64,000 bases of DNA from Nitrospirota bacterium (GCA_021801345.1 JAJYYA010000003.1:24372-88371), one strand, 5' to 3'; counted from the stretch's first letter, positions 27,910 to 36,841 are shown. A program made the numbers and translations. The notes: a model not told the origin generated them from the sequence alone.

Positions 27910-28746
27910 ATGCAAAACTCTGGATCGATTCGAGTGACCATCGTTCAGAACAACCCAGACTTTGGTCAGGTGGAAAAGAACATGACCTCCGTCGAAAGCC
28001 TCATTTTGGACCAGAAAGACCCGACGAGCAATCTGGTTGTCCTCCCTGAGCTCTTTGCCACGGGATACCAATTCTTAACGAAAAAAGAAACGTCAGACTT
28101 GTCCGAGCCGGAGGATGGGCCCACATTCAAGTTTCTGTCGAGGCTTTCCCGGGAAACGGGGGCGGTGGTGGTAGGCGGAGTCCCGATCCGAAGACCGGAC
28201 GGGGTATCAAACGGAGCGCTGGTCGTCTCGAAAGACCGTCTCCTCGTCTCCTACGACAAGGTCCACCTCTTCGACAGGGAGAGAGACCTTTTTATCGAAG
28301 GTCGCTCTCCCCTTCCCGTGGTTGAGACCCCCTTCGGCCTCCTCGGAGTCATGATCTGCTTCGACTGGCTCTTTCCCGAAGCCCTCAGGTCTTTGGCACT
28401 TTCGGGGGCGACCGTTGTCGCCCACCCTTCCAACTGGGTGCTTCCTTTTGGCCCTCAGGGAATGATTCTTCGTTCTGTGGAAAACCGGGTCTTTACCGTC
28501 ACGGCCAACCGGGTCGGGACGGAGGCCAGAGGAGGGCTCCCTCCCCTAAGATACATCGGAGAAAGCCAAATCGTTAGCCCGAAAGGCGAGGTTTTGGCTC
28601 GGGCCAGCCAGTCCGAGGCTCAAATTATCACGGCCGCGATCCGCCCATCCGAGGCACTTTCAAAAAAGGTCGCGGAAAGAAGCGACTTTTTCGCGCAAAG
28701 ACGGCCGGAGCTCTATCACCCTGGACTTTCGAAAAAAGAAGACTGA
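27910..28746 (+). CDS. carbon-nitrogen hydrolase (nitrilase superfamily)
   Basis: Glu-Lys-Cys hydrolase of the amidase branch. The catalytic triad is visible as Glu in VVLPELFATGY, Lys in YDKVHLFD and Cys in GVMICFDWLFPEA. The length of 278 residues fits a single-domain omega-amidase or N-carbamoylputrescine-amidase-like enzyme; the substrate cannot be fixed from sequence. The ATG at 27910 follows AAAGGAG; the 17 extra codons upstream are probably not used. It is divergent from the outer-membrane protein gene and convergent with trmI. Confidence 0.85.
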   Translation: MQNSGSIRVTIVQNNPDFGQVEKNMTSVESLILDQKDPTSNLVVLPELFATGYQFLTKKETSDLSEPEDGPTFKFLSRLSRETGAVVVGGVPIRRPDGVSNGALVVSKDRLLVSYDKVHLFDRERDLFIEGRSPLPVVETPFGLLGVMICFDWLFPEALRSLALSGATVVAHPSNWVLPFGPQGMILRSVENRVFTVTANRVGTEARGGLPPLRYIGESQIVSPKGEVLARASQSEAQIITAAIRPSEALSKKVAERSDFFAQRRPELYHPGLSKKED

Positions 28747-28749
28747 TCC

Positions 28750-29586
28750 CTAGAAAGGGGGCTCAAAGGGAATATAGGGCAGGGAAGACGGAGAAAAGCG
28801 GGAGGTTGTCACAAAACCCGTATGCCCGATGATCCTATGGGCTGGGCGAACGCTCTGGGCCCCAAACTCCCAGTCCCGGACAATCGACTCGACTGTCCGG
28901 ACGAGATGAAAACACCCTGACTCCTGGAGTGTCAGAGAGAGAGTATGAACCTGCAAAGGGGTCGGCACATAGGTGAGGAGGATGCCGCCCGGACGAAGAA
29001 CCTTCTTGACATTATCCAGCGCCTTCCAAGGCTCGGGAAGATCCAGAATGACCCGATCGAAGGAAGACTCCTGAAGCCTCTCCCCGGAAAAGAGCTCCGG
29101 ATCATACATATCACCCGTCATCAGTGAATGGTCGGGCACCCCCCCCGGATCAAGGGTCCGAAGATTCGCCAGCGCCTCCTCGGAATGCTCGGGACGACGC
29201 TCGATCGACAGAACCGCCCCCCCGGGACGAACCATGCGGAGAAGGGAGACGGTGAGCGCTCCGCTCCCGATTCCGGACTCAAGGACCCTGTGGCCAGGAC
29301 GAATGTCCGCCCACATGAGAATCAGTCCCTGATCTTTCGGATAGATAATCTGGGTCCGGCGCTTGAGGTTGGAGAGGGACTCGGCATGGGTGGGGCGAAA
29401 AGGAAGAACCCAGCCCCCTTTGGGAAGCATCAGGGGGAGGCCTTCGGAGGCCGTTTCCATCAAAGTGATATGGGGAAGGGGAGACCCGTCGATATGAGTC
29501 TTTTTCCCCGGGGAAAGCGCCGGGATAGAGACCGTACGTCCGTTGGGCATATAGAGGATGAGGGGTTCACCGGCGAGAAAGGGCAT
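28750..29586 (-). CDS. trmI: tRNA (adenine-58-N1)-methyltransferase TrmI
   Basis: Class I methyltransferase making m1A58 in the T loop of tRNA. The N-terminal beta domain is followed by the strand RRTQIIYPKDQGLIL and the SAM motif VLESGIGSGALTVSLLR at about residues 101-117. The motif VILDLPEPWKAL marks the TrmI active site. At 278 residues it has the usual bacterial/archaeal length. Its stop lies only three bases from that of the convergent nitrilase gene, without a recognisable terminator between them. Confidence 0.9.
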   Translation of the reverse strand: MPFLAGEPLILYMPNGRTVSIPALSPGKKTHIDGSPLPHITLMETASEGLPLMLPKGGWVLPFRPTHAESLSNLKRRTQIIYPKDQGLILMWADIRPGHRVLESGIGSGALTVSLLRMVRPGGAVLSIERRPEHSEEALANLRTLDPGGVPDHSLMTGDMYDPELFSGERLQESSFDRVILDLPEPWKALDNVKKVLRPGGILLTYVPTPLQVHTLSLTLQESGCFHLVRTVESIVRDWEFGAQSVRPAHRIIGHTGFVTTSRFSPSSLPYIPFEPPF

Positions 29587-29681
29587 GAGCGGATCATACA
29601 GGAACTCTCAGGGAAAATGAAATCCCTCTGCGGACAACAACCCCTCGCCTTTCGGAGAAGCTTGCGATTCAAGCGTTAAAT

Positions 29682-30005
29682 TCAGACCGCAATAGGCGTA
29701 TTGACGGAATCCCTTGAAGCAATGTTGATGGCGGCATTCCAGTCGGCATTCAGGGAGAAATCGCATTGGACGCATTGAAATTCGGATTGGGACTTTCGAT
29801 TCTATTTGGCGATGTGTCCGCAACAGAAACATGGCCGGGACGTATTTCGCGAATCGACAAAGAGGATCGGAACCCCGCACATCATGGCCTTGTAAAGGAG
29901 GCCGCATTCCTCCCTGTCTTGAAAAACGAGCTTTCCAATGCGCTCAGAGGATGAAAGACGTTGGTCCACCCCGGTGGAACCGAACCAGGCAATGAAGCGC
30001 GACAA
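29682..30005 (-). pseudogene. remnant of an IS200/IS605-type tnpB
   Basis: On the minus strand one frame encodes the end of a TnpB protein. YKAMMCGVPILFVDSRNTSRPC is followed by the zinc-ribbon pairs CFCCGH and CVQCDF and by the closing DWNAAINIASRD. A TAG at 29802-29804 interrupts the frame between the two Cys pairs, and the RuvC-like catalytic part upstream is missing or unrecognisable. Sequence before about 29900 no longer resembles TnpB. The element is therefore dead. It lies just upstream of the cytochrome gene and is unlike the intact tnpB start at the window end only in being truncated. Confidence 0.8.
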
Positions 30006-30088
30006 TAGCCAGTTGGTTCACAGAACATTTTTCCCGCCTCCCGACCGGATCCCGAAAAACTTTCGGCAGATTCACGGACGACTCTCTC

Positions 30089-30117
30089 TTGACAATGAGA
30101 GAGGGGGATGATGTAAT
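30089..30117 (+). promoter_or_regulatory. strong sigma-70 promoter upstream of the cytochrome c gene
   Basis: TTGACA at 30089-30094 and TGTAAT at 30112-30117 are separated by 17 bases. It would give a leader of about 140 bases before the cytochrome start. A weaker second candidate, TTGACT at 30205-30210 with AATTAA at 30228-30233, lies closer to the gene. Confidence 0.6.
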
Positions 30118-30125
30118 GTGCCGTG

Positions 30126-30194
30126 TTTCTCAAACAAATCATCGCAAAAATCCGGAAGTCATCATGCCATCCTCTCTGATTTTCGTTTGAGAAA
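30126..30194 (+). repeat. inverted repeat in the cytochrome leader
   Basis: TTTCTCAAAC at 30126-30135 is matched by GTTTGAGAAA at 30185-30194, and the flanking AAATC/GATTTT bases extend the pairing with a small bulge. The loop is about 49 bases. If transcription starts at the upstream promoter, the stem forms close to the 5' end of the mRNA, a position that often stabilises transcripts. Confidence 0.55.
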
Positions 30195-30264
30195 GCGATC
30201 TTAATTGACTCCGTTCATTTGCGATGCAATTAATTTTTGATCAACTCTACGGAGGGTCCGTCTT

Positions 30265-30819
30265 ATGAAAACATGGAAAATGGCAGTTCTCGGTGTGGCC
30301 GCCATCGGTTTCTCCGCGATGTCCGCCAACGCTGGCGAGCTCGACATTCTGAAGCCCCGCGTCCCTGCCGACCAGATCGCCGCAGCCAAAGCAATGAAGC
30401 CTCCTTTTGCCGTGACCGCTGACATGATTGCCAAGGGCAAGGATGTTTTCAACGGTGCCGGAACATGCTATACCTGCCACGGTGCAGCCGGTGACGGAAA
30501 CGGACCGGGCGCAGCTGGAATGGATCCCGCTCCCCGTAACTTCACCAACTCCAAGTTCGAGCAGGCCCGCACGGCTGGCGAAATGTACTGGGTTGTCGCC
30601 AACGGCTCTCCCCTCCAGCCCGCCATGGTCGGATTCGTGACCGCAGGCCAGATCACCGAGAAGCAGGCTTGGGAAGCTGTCGTTTATGAAAGATCCCTCG
30701 GATGCGGCGGCGACATGTCCTGCGTCGAAGGTTCCGCCGACTGGGTCAGCAAGCAGCCCGTCAAGGAAGAGGCCGCCGGGAACCTGAAGCCCGAATTCCT
30801 CAACACCGCAGCCAAGTAA
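30265..30819 (+). CDS. periplasmic monohaem c-type cytochrome
   Basis: A cleavable signal peptide of about 23 residues ends in SANA, so the mature protein starts GELDILKP and has about 161 residues (near 16.5 kDa before haem). The single haem site is CYTCH, and a likely axial Met is in QPAMVGF. Two further Cys (GCGGDMSC) may form a disulfide. A strong ribosome-binding site (GGAGGG) precedes the ATG by eight bases. It is monocistronic with its own promoter and palindromic terminator, as for a highly expressed electron carrier. Size and setting resemble the abundant Cyt579 of Leptospirillum; that identification is an inference. Confidence 0.85.
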   Translation: MKTWKMAVLGVAAIGFSAMSANAGELDILKPRVPADQIAAAKAMKPPFAVTADMIAKGKDVFNGAGTCYTCHGAAGDGNGPGAAGMDPAPRNFTNSKFEQARTAGEMYWVVANGSPLQPAMVGFVTAGQITEKQAWEAVVYERSLGCGGDMSCVEGSADWVSKQPVKEEAAGNLKPEFLNTAAK

Positions 30820-30836
30820 TCTCTCTATATTCAGGG

Positions 30837-30864
30837 AGTACAGGGGGGAATTCCCCCCTGTACT
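30837..30864 (+). terminator. palindromic terminator after the cytochrome gene
   Basis: A perfect 28-base inverted repeat with arms reading AGTACAGGGGGGAA and its complement lies 18 bases after the cytochrome stop. It is followed by the T-rich TTCTCTTCTCT. With almost no loop it forms a very stable GC hairpin. Together with the dedicated promoter it isolates the gene from rho downstream. Confidence 0.75.
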
Positions 30865-30888
30865 TCTCTTCTCTACTCTCAAAATATC

Positions 30889-30916
30889 TTGACAAACCGA
30901 GAGGAATTGATATTTA
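30889..30916 (+). promoter_or_regulatory. sigma-70 promoter for the rho transcript
   Basis: TTGACA at 30889-30894 and TATTTA at 30911-30916 are separated by 16 bases. It is the only good promoter seen between the cytochrome terminator and rho. It would produce a leader of about 415 bases. Confidence 0.6.
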
Positions 30917-31337
30917 ATCGTCATTGACTCAGTCTTTTAGGTGGTCCCAAGCATCCAATTGCATGAACGTTTCCCCAAAAGCCTCCTTTTCGGAACCAAC
31001 CTTCCGGCAAAGGGATCGCTTCACGATCACCCATCCAAGAGAAAACTTCATCGGCCAACCACGCCTTTCCCTTCCGAAAAAGTCCTTGGAAAAGACCTGA
31101 AAGTACAGGCTCTCTCTGGAAATATTCCGGCCGATTCTTCTGTCAATGCAGGGTGCACAAGAACGCCAAAGAAATGTCTTTAAAGGCAAGCTGCAGTCCT
31201 CCGGTCACGGCAGATGCAGGCAGTTCATAGTCGTAAAGAACCATTGCTTCCCTGCTGAAGCTTGCCGGAAACAATAACGCACCGAACCCGCCACCCGAAC
31301 CACGTCTTCCAAAAGACGACGGAGGAGCTCCAGAAAG
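30917..31337 (+). other. long untranslated leader upstream of rho
   Basis: About 420 bases separate the likely promoter from the rho start. No frame in either direction encodes a recognisable protein, and no tRNA or known riboswitch was seen. The + strand is rich in C (for example CCAACCACGCC and CACCCGAACC) and poor in G near the rho start. That composition is what Rho-binding (rut) sites look like, so autoregulation by premature termination is plausible. This is an inference. Confidence 0.5.
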
Positions 31338-32609
31338 ATGGACGACAAAGAAAACTGCGTGAACCTCGCAGAACTGAAGGAAAAGAGCATTGCCGACCTG
31401 ACAGATGTGGCCAAGGCCTACCACATCGAGGGCGCGGTCAACCTCCGAAAGCAGGATCTCATCTTCGCCATCTTGCAGGCCCAGTCAGAAAAGAATGGGG
31501 TCATCTATGGAGAAGGCGTGCTCGAAACCCTTCAGGACGGGTTCGGATTTCTTCGCTCTCCCCTCTACAACTATCTTCCTGGACCGGACGACATCTATGT
31601 CTCTCCCTCCCAGATCCGCCGATTCAACCTTCGCACGGGGGATACCATATGGGGACAGATCCGACCCCCGAAGGAAGGGGAGCGGTATTTTGCGATGCTC
31701 AAGGTCGAAAAGGTCAATTTCGAGGACTCGGAGGTCGGACGCGAAAAGATTCTCTTCGACAACCTGACCCCCCTGTACCCCATGGAGCGAATCCGCCTCG
31801 AGAACTCTCCGGAGGATCTTTCGATGCGGGTCATCGACCTCCTGACTCCCATCGGAAAGGGACAGCGGGGACTGATCGTCGCCCCTCCCCGTACGGGAAA
31901 GACCGTCCTTCTACAGGGGATCGCCAAGGCCATCGCCAAAAACCACCCGGAAATCTCGCTGATCGTGCTTCTGATTGACGAACGTCCGGAAGAGGTCACC
32001 GACATGATCCGCCAGGTCAAGGGAGAGGTCGTAAGCTCAACCTTCGACGAGCCCCCTCAAAGGCATATTCAGGTGGCAGAGATGGTTCTTGAAAAGGCAA
32101 AGCGCCTGGCCGAGTCCCAGAAAGATGTCGTCATCCTTCTCGACAGCATTACCCGTCTCGCCCGCGCCTTCAACATCATCACCCCTCCCTCGGGCAAGGT
32201 TCTTTCCGGCGGTCTCGACTCCAACGCTCTCCAGCGGCCGAAACGCTTTTTTGGATCGGCCCGGAACATCGAGGAGGGGGGAAGCCTCACCATCATCGCC
32301 ACCGCGCTCATCGATACGGGAAGCCGGATGGACGATGTCATCTTCGAGGAATTTAAGGGGACAGGCAACATGGAACTCCATCTCGACCGAAACCTGGCCG
32401 ACAGGCGCATCTTCCCGGCGATCAACGCGACGACCTCCGGCACCCGGAAAGAAGAGCTCTTGCTGGACAAGGACGATATCAATAAAATATGGATACTTCG
32501 CAAGGCAATGAACTCCAACAACGCGCAGGAAGATATGGAGTATCTCCTGAGCAACATGAAGGGGAGCCGAAGCAACAAGGACTTTCTCGAAAAGATGATG
32601 AAAGGCTGA
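31338..32609 (+). CDS. rho: transcription termination factor Rho
   Basis: Hexameric RNA helicase that ends transcription. The N-terminal helical domain is followed by the RNA-binding cold-shock-like domain with GFGFLRSP. The ATPase domain has P-loop [12 protein letters not shown] near residue 185, Walker [15 protein letters not shown] and the Q-loop/R-loop region with [15 protein letters not shown]. It has 423 residues, without the large N-terminal insertion found in some phyla. ATG 31338 is preceded by GGAGGAG at a distance of about eleven bases. It is the first gene of the rho-his run. Confidence 0.96.
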   Translation: MDDKENCVNLAELKEKSIADLTDVAKAYHIEGAVNLRKQDLIFAILQAQSEKNGVIYGEGVLETLQDGFGFLRSPLYNYLPGPDDIYVSPSQIRRFNLRTGDTIWGQIRPPKEGERYFAMLKVEKVNFEDSEVGREKILFDNLTPLYPMERIRLENSPEDLSMRVIDLLTPIGKGQRGLIVAPPRTGKTVLLQGIAKAIAKNHPEISLIVLLIDERPEEVTDMIRQVKGEVVSSTFDEPPQRHIQVAEMVLEKAKRLAESQKDVVILLDSITRLARAFNIITPPSGKVLSGGLDSNALQRPKRFFGSARNIEEGGSLTIIATALIDTGSRMDDVIFEEFKGTGNMELHLDRNLADRRIFPAINATTSGTRKEELLLDKDDINKIWILRKAMNSNNAQEDMEYLLSNMKGSRSNKDFLEKMMKG

Positions 32610-32669
32610 GGAAACCCTCTCTCAACAATCACCGCCTAAGGCCGATGGCCAATTCAGGGAGATTTTGCG

Positions 32670-32885
32670 ATGAAAAAAGGAATCCATCCGAACTACAGCA
32701 CCGCCCAGGTCAACTGCGCCTGCGGAAATGTTTTTGAAACCCGCACCACCGTCGGCAATCTTCACCTCGATATCTGCAACATGTGTCATCCCTTCTTCAC
32801 CGGGACGCAGAAAATCATTGATACCGAAGGCCGCGTGGAGCGCTTTATGAAGAAATACCGGAAAGAAGACGCAAAAAAAGGCTGA
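32670..32885 (+). CDS. rpmE: 50S ribosomal protein bL31 (zinc-binding form)
   Basis: The 71-residue protein starts MKKGIHPNY and has four cysteines in CACGN and CNMCHPF, the zinc-binding C+ form of bL31. It ends in a basic tail. It sits between rho and prfA, a conserved neighbourhood. The zinc-free paralogue is not in this window. Confidence 0.95.
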   Translation: MKKGIHPNYSTAQVNCACGNVFETRTTVGNLHLDICNMCHPFFTGTQKIIDTEGRVERFMKKYRKEDAKKG

Positions 32886-32898
32886 GGACTGTCGCTTC

Positions 32899-33987
32899 AT
32901 GGATGTCACACCCGGAATTCTTGAAAAAATTATCCCGAGGCTTCAGTCGATGCGGGACCGCTTTGACGAGCTCTCAGGAAAGATGGCGAGTCCAGAGATC
33001 GCCCGTTCGCCCGACCAATACCGGAAACTTGCCCGGGATCAGGCAGAGCTCGCGCCGGTTGTCGAGCTCTACGATCAGTGGAAAAAGCTTCGCAAGGAAC
33101 AGGATGAACTCGATCAGATCCGGGACGATCCACAGATGGCGGATCTCGTGTCGGGAGAGGACCGCAGACTCCGTGAAAGCCTCGAAGGAACGGAACTCCG
33201 CCTCGTCGATGCCATTCTTCCCAAGGACCAGAGGGACGAACGCAATCTCTTTATCGAAATCCGGGCAGGCGCAGGAGGAGAGGAGGCCGCCCTCTTCGCG
33301 GCCGAACTCGGACGAATGTACCTGCGTTTTGTCGAGAAGGCGGGCTATCGCGCCGAGGTTATGGAGTCCAATGAAACGGACATAGGCGGAACCAAGGAAT
33401 TCATCATTTACATCCAGGGAAAGAACGCCTTCAGCCGTCTTAAATACGAAAGCGGCGTCCACCGGGTACAGCGCGTCCCGCTCACCGAGGCGGGAGGGCG
33501 AATCCATACCTCGACCGTCACAGTGGCGATTCTCCCTGAGGCCAGCGAGGTCGAAGTGGCCATCGAACAGAAGGATCTCCGCATAGACACCTTCTGTTCC
33601 TCCGGCGCCGGCGGCCAGAGCGTTAACACCACCTACTCCGCAGTGCGCATCACCCATATTCCGTCAGGGATCGTGGTGAGCTGTCAGGATGAGCGCTCCC
33701 AGCTGAAAAACAGAGCCAAGGCCATGGCCGTTCTCAGATCGCGCCTCCTCGAGCAGGAGGTTTCCCGACAGAACCAGGAGATCGCCTCGCAGAGAAAAAC
33801 CCTGGTCGGGTCGGGCGATCGATCCGAACGGATCCGAACCTACAACTTTCCCCAGAACAGAGTGACCGACCACCGAATCGGTCTGACGCTCTACCAACTC
33901 GACCGGGTGATGGAAGGGGAGATCGACCCTCTCGTTGACGCTCTCCGGGCCCATGACCGGGCCGAGGAAATCAAGAATTTCTCCTGA
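32899..33987 (+). CDS. prfA: peptide chain release factor 1
   Basis: Recognises UAG and UAA and triggers peptide release. The GGQ loop is in SSGAGGQSVNTTYSAVR. The codon-recognition tripeptide reads PLT (RVPLTEAGGRIHTST), matching the PxT form of RF1 and not the SPF of RF2. At 362 residues it has normal length. The methyltransferase that modifies its GGQ glutamine, PrmC, is encoded next. Gene order rpmE-prfA-prmC is widely conserved. Confidence 0.95.
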   Translation: MDVTPGILEKIIPRLQSMRDRFDELSGKMASPEIARSPDQYRKLARDQAELAPVVELYDQWKKLRKEQDELDQIRDDPQMADLVSGEDRRLRESLEGTELRLVDAILPKDQRDERNLFIEIRAGAGGEEAALFAAELGRMYLRFVEKAGYRAEVMESNETDIGGTKEFIIYIQGKNAFSRLKYESGVHRVQRVPLTEAGGRIHTSTVTVAILPEASEVEVAIEQKDLRIDTFCSSGAGGQSVNTTYSAVRITHIPSGIVVSCQDERSQLKNRAKAMAVLRSRLLEQEVSRQNQEIASQRKTLVGSGDRSERIRTYNFPQNRVTDHRIGLTLYQLDRVMEGEIDPLVDALRAHDRAEEIKNFS

Positions 33988-33994
33988 AGAGCCT

Positions 33995-34864
33995 ATGATG
34001 GGGCAAGGCTCCGTCGGAGACTGGCTCCTGTGGGGAAAGAAAAGACTCTCGGCCCTCGACGAACCGGAACGGGAAGCGCGCGCCCTGATGGCCGCGCTTC
34101 TCGGCTCAGAAACGGCTCCCTGGACACGATCGAGGGAATCTCTTGACCCTGGTGCCGCACGCCAGTACCGGGACTGGATCATCCGGAGGTCGGACAGGGA
34201 GCCCCACCATCGGATCACGGGGCAGGTCTCCTTTTTTGGCCGAACCTTTTCCGTCTTCCCGGGGGTTCTCATTCCCCGCCCCGAGACAGAACATCTTGTC
34301 GAACTGGCCCTCCGGCACCTCGCTTCCCGGCACTCCCCCTTCCCGCCTCGCATCCTCGACCTGGGAGCCGGAAGCGGCGTGATTGGAATCTCCGTCCTTC
34401 TCGAGCATCCGGATGCTTGGGGTCTGGCTGTGGAACGGGAGCCGGAGGCCCTTAAGGTCCTGATCGAAAACAGACGTCGTCACGGCCTTTCAAAACGGCT
34501 GGCCATCGTCAGGGGCCATTGGGGAGAGATGCTCGCCGAGCATCCCTCGTTCGACTGCATCCTTTCGAATCCTCCCTATGTTCCCGAAGGGGAGATCCCC
34601 TTCCTTGCCCCCGAGGTCAGGGACTACGAGCCAAGGAGCGCCCTCGACGGAGGACCGGACGGTCTGGACCCCTATCGATCGATTCTCCCAAGGGTCCTGA
34701 GACTAGTCCGCCCGGGAGGCCTCGTCGCCCTAGAAATCGGGGACAAAATGAAGGATCCATCCGTTTTTTCTGAAATCGTTGCCCTTCCGGAGAGGGGGAA
34801 GACTCTTCCCACAATCATCGAGGACGTTTCCGGACGAAACCGGGTCGTCTTCTGGACCAGATAA
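33995..34864 (+). CDS. prmC: release factor glutamine methyltransferase PrmC
   Basis: Methylates the Gln of the GGQ motif in release factors. The SAM motif is RILDLGAGSGVIGISVLLE and the catalytic NPPY is in CILSNPPYVPEGE. The FPGVLIPRPETEHL block upstream is family-specific. The ATG at 33995 starts seven bases after the prfA stop; the frame is open 20 codons further, overlapping prfA, but that extension has no family similarity. This gives 289 residues. Confidence 0.94.
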   Translation: MMGQGSVGDWLLWGKKRLSALDEPEREARALMAALLGSETAPWTRSRESLDPGAARQYRDWIIRRSDREPHHRITGQVSFFGRTFSVFPGVLIPRPETEHLVELALRHLASRHSPFPPRILDLGAGSGVIGISVLLEHPDAWGLAVEREPEALKVLIENRRRHGLSKRLAIVRGHWGEMLAEHPSFDCILSNPPYVPEGEIPFLAPEVRDYEPRSALDGGPDGLDPYRSILPRVLRLVRPGGLVALEIGDKMKDPSVFSEIVALPERGKTLPTIIEDVSGRNRVVFWTR

Positions 34865-34873
34865 GGATCCTTC

Positions 34874-36172
34874 TTGGACGCATTCAGAATAGTCGGAGGC
34901 CACCCCCTCCGGGGATCGGTAAGGATCTCCGGATCGAAGAACGCCGCCCTTCCCATTCTCTTTTCCTCTCTCCTCGGCGGATCCTTTACCCTCGGGAGGG
35001 TCCCCTGCCTCAGAGACGTCAAAACGACGCTTCTCCTGCTCGAGCAGCTGGGCATCAAAAACTCCGGGTGTCACCCTGCAAAAGCCTCAGAAGAGCGGGA
35101 GGACCGGTGGTCGGAGTCCATCGCCCTGCACGAGGGGGACACCTCCGCCTTCGAAGCTCCCTACGACCTCGTCCGGACGATGCGCGCCTCGGTCCTTTGC
35201 CTGGGACCTCTCCTCGCTCGACGGCGAAGAGCCCGGGTCTCCCTTCCGGGGGGATGCCTCATCGGAGCTCGTCCCATCGACATGCACCTCAAGGCCTTCG
35301 AGCGCATGGGGGCGCGCATTACAATCCACCACGGATACATCGACGCCGAGACCGACGGCCTCGAGGGGTGCGAGATCTCCCTTCCCTATCCCACCGTGAC
35401 GGGCACCGAAAACATCCTCATGGCCGCCGTTCTCGCCAAAGGAACGACGACGATCGTCAATGCCGCCGAAGAGCCTGAGGTCACCGATCTTGCACGATTT
35501 CTCGTGGCCCGGGGAGCAAAGATCTCCGGAGAGGGAAGCTCCACCATCCGGATCGAGGGAGTCGACCGCCTCGATTCGACTGACTACACGGTGATGTTCG
35601 ACCGGATCGAGGCGGGAACCTTCCTCGTAGGGGCAGCGCTCCTCGGCCAGGGAGTCCGGATCGAAGGAGTCGAACATGCCCCCATCGCCTCCATCCTCGA
35701 CCTCCTCTCCGCAATGGGGGCCGAACACGAAAGCACGCCTTCCTCCATCACCCTCGAAGCGATCAGGCGCCCCAGGGGAACCTCTCTGCGCACCCTTCCC
35801 TATCCGGGGTTTCCGACCGACATGCAGGCCCAGATTCTTCCGCTCATGGCGATCGCGGAGGGACCCTCGTCGGTCGTCGAGACCGTCTTTGAAAATCGGT
35901 TCACCCATGTCATGGAGATGAACCGGATGGGGGCAAATATCGAAATCCATGGCTCCCAAGCGACAGTGAGAGGCGGAAGCCGCCTCGAGGGGGCAGCTGT
36001 CATGGCATCCGACCTTCGGGCGTCGGCCGGGCTTGTCCTGGCAGGACTTATCGCCGAAGGCGAGACGGAGGTCCGTCGCGTCTACCATATTGACCGGGGC
36101 TATGAGGCCATCGAGAAAAAGCTCGAAGCCCTCGGAGCCCGTATCAAGCGCGTCCAGGAGGATCAGCCATAA
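34874..36172 (+). CDS. murA: UDP-N-acetylglucosamine 1-carboxyvinyltransferase
   Basis: First committed step of peptidoglycan synthesis, and the target of fosfomycin. Family blocks are ISGSKNAALPILFSSLL at the N-terminus, the active-site loop LPGGCLIGARPIDMHL with the catalytic Cys, and PGFPTDMQAQ in the second domain. The start is TTG 34874, eight bases after AAGGA. It has 432 residues. The stop TAA overlaps the proposed ATA start of hisG. Confidence 0.95.
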   Translation: MDAFRIVGGHPLRGSVRISGSKNAALPILFSSLLGGSFTLGRVPCLRDVKTTLLLLEQLGIKNSGCHPAKASEEREDRWSESIALHEGDTSAFEAPYDLVRTMRASVLCLGPLLARRRRARVSLPGGCLIGARPIDMHLKAFERMGARITIHHGYIDAETDGLEGCEISLPYPTVTGTENILMAAVLAKGTTTIVNAAEEPEVTDLARFLVARGAKISGEGSSTIRIEGVDRLDSTDYTVMFDRIEAGTFLVGAALLGQGVRIEGVEHAPIASILDLLSAMGAEHESTPSSITLEAIRRPRGTSLRTLPYPGFPTDMQAQILPLMAIAEGPSSVVETVFENRFTHVMEMNRMGANIEIHGSQATVRGGSRLEGAAVMASDLRASAGLVLAGLIAEGETEVRRVYHIDRGYEAIEKKLEALGARIKRVQEDQP

Positions 36173-36828
36173 AAGCTCCCGCTCTCGTTTTGGCCCTTCC
36201 CAAAGGCAAGATGTTCGACGATATCCTGACCCTTCTCGAAAAAGGAGGGTACGGATTCGAAGACATCCGGAAAAATCCCCGGGCCCTCACCTCGCATTCA
36301 GACTGCGGGACGATCGGCATCCTTTTGGTCCGATCGACCGATGTTATTCCCTACGTCGAATTCGGGGGAGCCGACGGAGGCATCGTCGGCCTAGACCAGA
36401 TCGAGGAGCAGAACCGGGAGATTATCTCCCCGCTCGACCTCAACATCGGTTACTGCCGCCTGGTCGTTGCCCGGCCGGTCGAAGACCGCCCAGATGGCGG
36501 GGAGAAGAGGACTCTCCGGATCGCGACGAAATACCCGAGACTGGCGGAGACACACTTTCTCCAGCGGGGAGTCCCCGTCTCGATCCTCAAGCTCTATGGC
36601 TCTCTTGAACTCGCTCCACGGACAGGGCTGGCCGACTGGATCGTCGACCTCGTCGCCACGGGACGGACCCTGAAGGAAAACAGGCTGGAGATCGAGGAGG
36701 AGATACTCCCCTCGACGGCGCGTCTGATCGTCAATCCGTCAGCGTGGGCCATCAAAAACGAGGCCATCCGAAACCTCATCGAACGGATCCGGCCTCACAT
36801 TCCAGAAACCCCCGTGATCTCGGGTTAG
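36169..36828 (+). CDS. hisG: ATP phosphoribosyltransferase HisG (short form)
   Basis: First step of histidine synthesis, condensing ATP and PRPP. Motifs are LALPKGKMFDD at the start and DLVATGRTLKENRLE (PRPP binding) near the C-terminus. It is the short form without the regulatory C-terminal domain, so a HisZ partner is expected elsewhere. The first ordinary start, TTG 36190, lies inside the first conserved beta strand. An ATA at 36169, seven bases after GGAGG and overlapping the murA stop as ATAA, gives 219 residues with a normal N-terminus. No ATG or GTG is available. Confidence 0.88.
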   Translation: MKAPALVLALPKGKMFDDILTLLEKGGYGFEDIRKNPRALTSHSDCGTIGILLVRSTDVIPYVEFGGADGGIVGLDQIEEQNREIISPLDLNIGYCRLVVARPVEDRPDGGEKRTLRIATKYPRLAETHFLQRGVPVSILKLYGSLELAPRTGLADWIVDLVATGRTLKENRLEIEEEILPSTARLIVNPSAWAIKNEAIRNLIERIRPHIPETPVISG

Positions 36829-36841
36829 AACGGAAGCCCCG

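Noticed and set aside
29608..29907. 99-codon minus-strand frame overlapping the tnpB relic
   Set aside because: It is the shifted frame of the zinc-ribbon region; the TnpB similarity lies in the neighbouring frame.
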